Shown piece after piece: positions 61,500-64,000 of a stretch of 64,000 bases of DNA. Made by a program: the position numbers and the translations under genes. The DNA comes from Dermacentor variabilis (Eukaryota > Arthropoda > Arachnida > Ixodida > Ixodidae): the NCBI RefSeq assembly GCF_050947875.1, contig NC_134572.1, positions 134,320,605 to 134,384,604 on the forward strand, read 5' to 3'. How positions within the stretch are numbered: the first letter of the stretch is position 1; each line of letters starts with the position of its first letter. The notes beneath the pieces were generated by a model. The model saw only the letters and a program-made list of their open reading frames with translations, ran no database searches and was not told where the DNA came from.

Positions 61500-64000
61500 G
61501 ATTTAAGCGAAGATCTAGCACTTTTGAGGCAACCTATTTTATGCGGCCGAGACGATATTTTCCTGGGCTATAGCCTTACCGTTTTTTCGATTTTTCTGGA
61601 AAATTCATTTGTGCCTATTCGTTCATTTATTGTGTAAATCTGGGTCCGCGCGTGTACGGGGAGTGATTTCAGCGAAGATCTAGCACTTTTGAGGGAACTT
61701 ATTTTACGCGTCTGAGATGATATTTCCCTGGGCCTTACCGTTTTTTCGATTTTTCTTGAAAATTCATTTGTGCCTATTCGTTCATTTATTGTGTAAATGT
61801 GGGTCCTCGCGTGCACGGGGAGTGATTTAAGGGAAGATATAGCACTTTTGAGGGAACTTATTTTACGCGGCCGAGAAGATATTTCCCTGGGCTATAGCCT
61901 TACCGTTTTTTCGATTTTTCTGGAAAATTCATTTGTCCCTATTCGTTCATTTAGTGTGTGAATCTGGGTCCGCGCATGCATGGGGAGTGATTTGAGCGAA
62001 GATCTAGCACTTTTGAGGCAATTTATTTTACGCGTCTGAGATGATATTTCCCTGGGCTATAGCCTTACCGTTTTCGCGATTTTTCTAGAAAATTCATTTG
62101 TGCCTATTCGTTCATTTATTGTGTAAATGTGGGTCCTCGCGTGCACGGGGAGTGATTTAAGGGAAGATATAGCACATTTGAGGGAACTTATTTTACGCGG
62201 CCGAGATGATATTTCCCTGGGCTTATAGCCTTACCATTTTTTCGATTTTTCTAGAAAATTCATTTGTGCCTATTCGTTCATTTATTGTGTGAATCTGGGT
62301 CCGCGAATGCATGTGGAGTTGTTTAAGCGAAGATCTAGCACTTTTGAGGGAACTTATTTTACGCGTCTCAGATGATATTTCCGTGGGCAATAGCCTTACC
62401 GTTTTTTCGATTTTTCTAGAAAATTCATTTCTGCCTATTCGTTCATTTATTGTGTAAATCTGGGTCCGCGCATGCACGGGGAGTGATTTAAGCGAAGATG
62501 TAGCACTTTTGAGGGAACTTATTTTACGCGGCCGAGATGATATTTCCCTGGGCTTATAGCCTTACCATTTTTTCGATTTTTCTAGAAAATTCATTTGTGC
62601 CTATTCGTTCATTTATTGTGTGAATCTGGGTCCGCGAATGCATGTGGAGTTGTTTAAGCGAAGATCTAGCACTTTTGAGGGAACTTATTTTACGCGTCTG
62701 AGATGATATTTCCCTGGGCTATAGCCTTACCGTTTTTTCGATTTTTCTAGAAAATTCATTTGTGCCTATTCGTTCATTTATTGTGTAAATCTGGGTCCGC
62801 GCATGCATGGGGAGTGATTTAAGCGAAGATGTAGCACTTTTGAGGGAACTTATTTTACGCGTCTGAGATGATATTTCCCTGGGCTATAAGCCTTACCGTT
62901 TTTTCGATTTTTCTTGAAAATTCATTTGTGCCTATTCGTTCATTTATTGTGCGAATCTGGGTCCTCGCGTGCACGGGGAGTGATTTAAAGGAAGATATAG
63001 CACTTTTGAGGGAACTTATTTTACGCGGCCGAGATGATATTTCCCTGGGCTATAGCCTTACCGTTTTAACGATTTTTCTAGAAAATTCCTGTGTGCCTAT
63101 TCGTTCATTTATTGTGTAAATCTGGGTCCGCGCATGCATGGGGAGTTGTTTAAGCGAAGATCTAGCACTTTTGAGGGAACTTATTTTATGCGGCCGAGAC
63201 GATATTTCCCTGGGCTATAGCCTTACCGTTTTTTCGATTTTTCTAGAAAATTCATTTCTGCCTATTCGTTCATTTATTGTGTAAATCTGGGTCCGCGCGT
63301 GCACGGGGAGTGATTGAAGCGAAGATCTAGCACTTTTGAGGGAACTTATTTTACGCGTCTGAGATGATATTTCCCTGGGCTATAGCCTTACCGTTTTTTC
63401 GATTTTTCTAGAAAATTCATTTCTGCCTATTCGTTCATTTATTGTGTGAATCTGGGTCCGCGCATGCATGGGGAGTTGTTTAAGCGAAGAACTAGCACTT
63501 TTGAGGCAACTTATTTTACGCGTCTGAGATGATATTTCCCTGGGCTATAGCCTTACCGTTTTTTCGGTTTTTCTAGAAAATTCATTTCTGCCTATTCGTT
63601 CATTTATTGTGTAAATCTGGGTCCGCGCGTGCACGGGGAGTGATTTAAGCGAAGATCTAGCACTTTTGAGGGAACTTATTTTACGCGGCCGAGATGATAT
63701 TTCCCTGGGCTATAGCCTTACCGTTTTTTCGATTTTTCTAGAAAATTCATTTGTGCCTATTTGTTCATTTATTGTGTAAATGTGGGCCCGCGTATGCACG
63801 GGGAGTGATTTAAGCGAAGATCTAGCACTTTTGAGGCAACTTATTTTAGGCGGCCGAGATGATATTTCCCTGGACTATAGCCTTACCGTTTTTTCGATTT
63901 TTCTAGAAAATTCATTTGTGCCTATTCGTTCATTTATTGTGTAAATGTAGGCCCGCGCATGCATGGGGAGTGATTTAAGCGAAGATCTAGCACTTTTGAG
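61500..64000 (-). repeat. Family B third, rearranged copy of the 15-mer block
   Basis: Diagnostic variants of the 54.6-59.6 kb block recur: CCGCGAATGCATGTGG twice (near 62301 and 62634) and CCGTTTTAACG near 63060. Offsets to the second 15-mer copy are about 3956, 4122 and 4287 bp, that is, differing by one monomer, so a monomer was gained or lost inside. It continues to the window edge. Confidence 0.75.

Larger units (their letters stand above)
28700..64000 (-). repeat. Satellite family B, long homogeneous array (about 210 monomers, runs off the window)
   Basis: Tandem monomers of 159-168 bp, mostly 165. Plus-strand landmarks in order: GATTTAAGCGAAGATCTAGC, ACTTTTGAGG, TTATTTTACGCG, GAGATGATATTTCCCTGGGC, TATAGCCTTACCG, TTTTTTCGATTTTTCTAG, AAAATTCATTTGTGCC and TATTCGTTCATTTATTG, then a variable GC-rich part (GGGTCCGCGCATGCA). 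Orientation is called minus because it aligns with family A in that sense. Variants include CGGCCGAG or CGTCTGAG and CAACTTA or GGAACTTA. The only foreign sequence seen is one SINE. Short reading frames inside are by-products of the repeat. Sub-blocks with higher-order structure are listed separately. Confidence 0.97.

Noticed and set aside
28700..64000. CRISPR array
   Set aside because: Whole monomers are repeated head to tail without unique spacers between short repeats, in a eukaryotic context.
28700..64000. Telomeric or ribosomal repeat array
   Set aside because: No TTAGG-type arthropod telomere repeat and no rRNA similarity; the unit is a 165-bp satellite. A centromeric role cannot be judged from sequence alone.

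Overview
This window looks like non-genic, repeat-dominated nuclear DNA of a hard tick (Ixodidae). The pointers are LINE relics carrying RNase H domains, a tRNA-headed SINE of the type common in ixodid ticks, and pol genes of animal Ty3/gypsy type. The genus cannot be fixed from the sequence. I find no convincing host protein-coding gene; every recognisable coding stretch belongs to a transposable element.

Layout. Positions 1-2041 hold a decayed LINE (LINE A). About 2405-2560 is a dispersed repeat. From about 2834 runs the 3' part of a second LINE (LINE B), split at 3651 by a complete LTR retrotransposon (element 1, minus strand, 3652-10311); the LINE B tail resumes at 10316 and ends in (ATCC)n near 10391. 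Positions 10392-12064 are unassigned sequence with a long (TA)n tract at the end. From 12065 almost everything is tandem repeat: degenerate minus-oriented monomers (12065-12740), plus-oriented family A (about 12745-25325), an island of SINE, mariner and unassigned sequence (25326-28194), minus-oriented family C (28195-28700) and minus-oriented family B (28700 to the window end, about 210 monomers). A second LTR retrotransposon (element 2, 14157-20972) sits inside family A. Small TA-flanked foldback elements and a SINE with a 13-bp target duplication also interrupt the arrays.

Main observations. (1) Families A, B and C look like different satellites but align along their whole length once A is compared with the reverse complement of B and C. 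They form one superfamily with a monomer near 165 bp, shared short boxes and the same 55-codon frame, in an array whose orientation flips twice. (2) Elements 1 and 2 have a Ty3/gypsy-type reverse transcriptase but place integrase upstream of it, as in the Gmr1 group; their Gag has an SAP-like start and a SCAN-like capsid. Element 2 is nearly intact (one nonsense codon); element 1 has one frameshift and one nonsense codon. (3) Direct 4-bp target duplications, GTCC and CCAG, fix both insertion events, and the LINE B reading frame is continuous across the element 1 site.

How the parts relate. Only the retroelements would have worked as machines: LTR promoter (TATA) and poly(A) signal, a tRNA-primed leader, one Gag-Pro-IN-RT-RH polyprotein. 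The SINE and foldback elements are non-autonomous and need enzymes from elsewhere. The satellite arrays show kilobase-scale higher-order duplications in family B, indicating recent amplification, whereas family A is older, more diverged and more often invaded.
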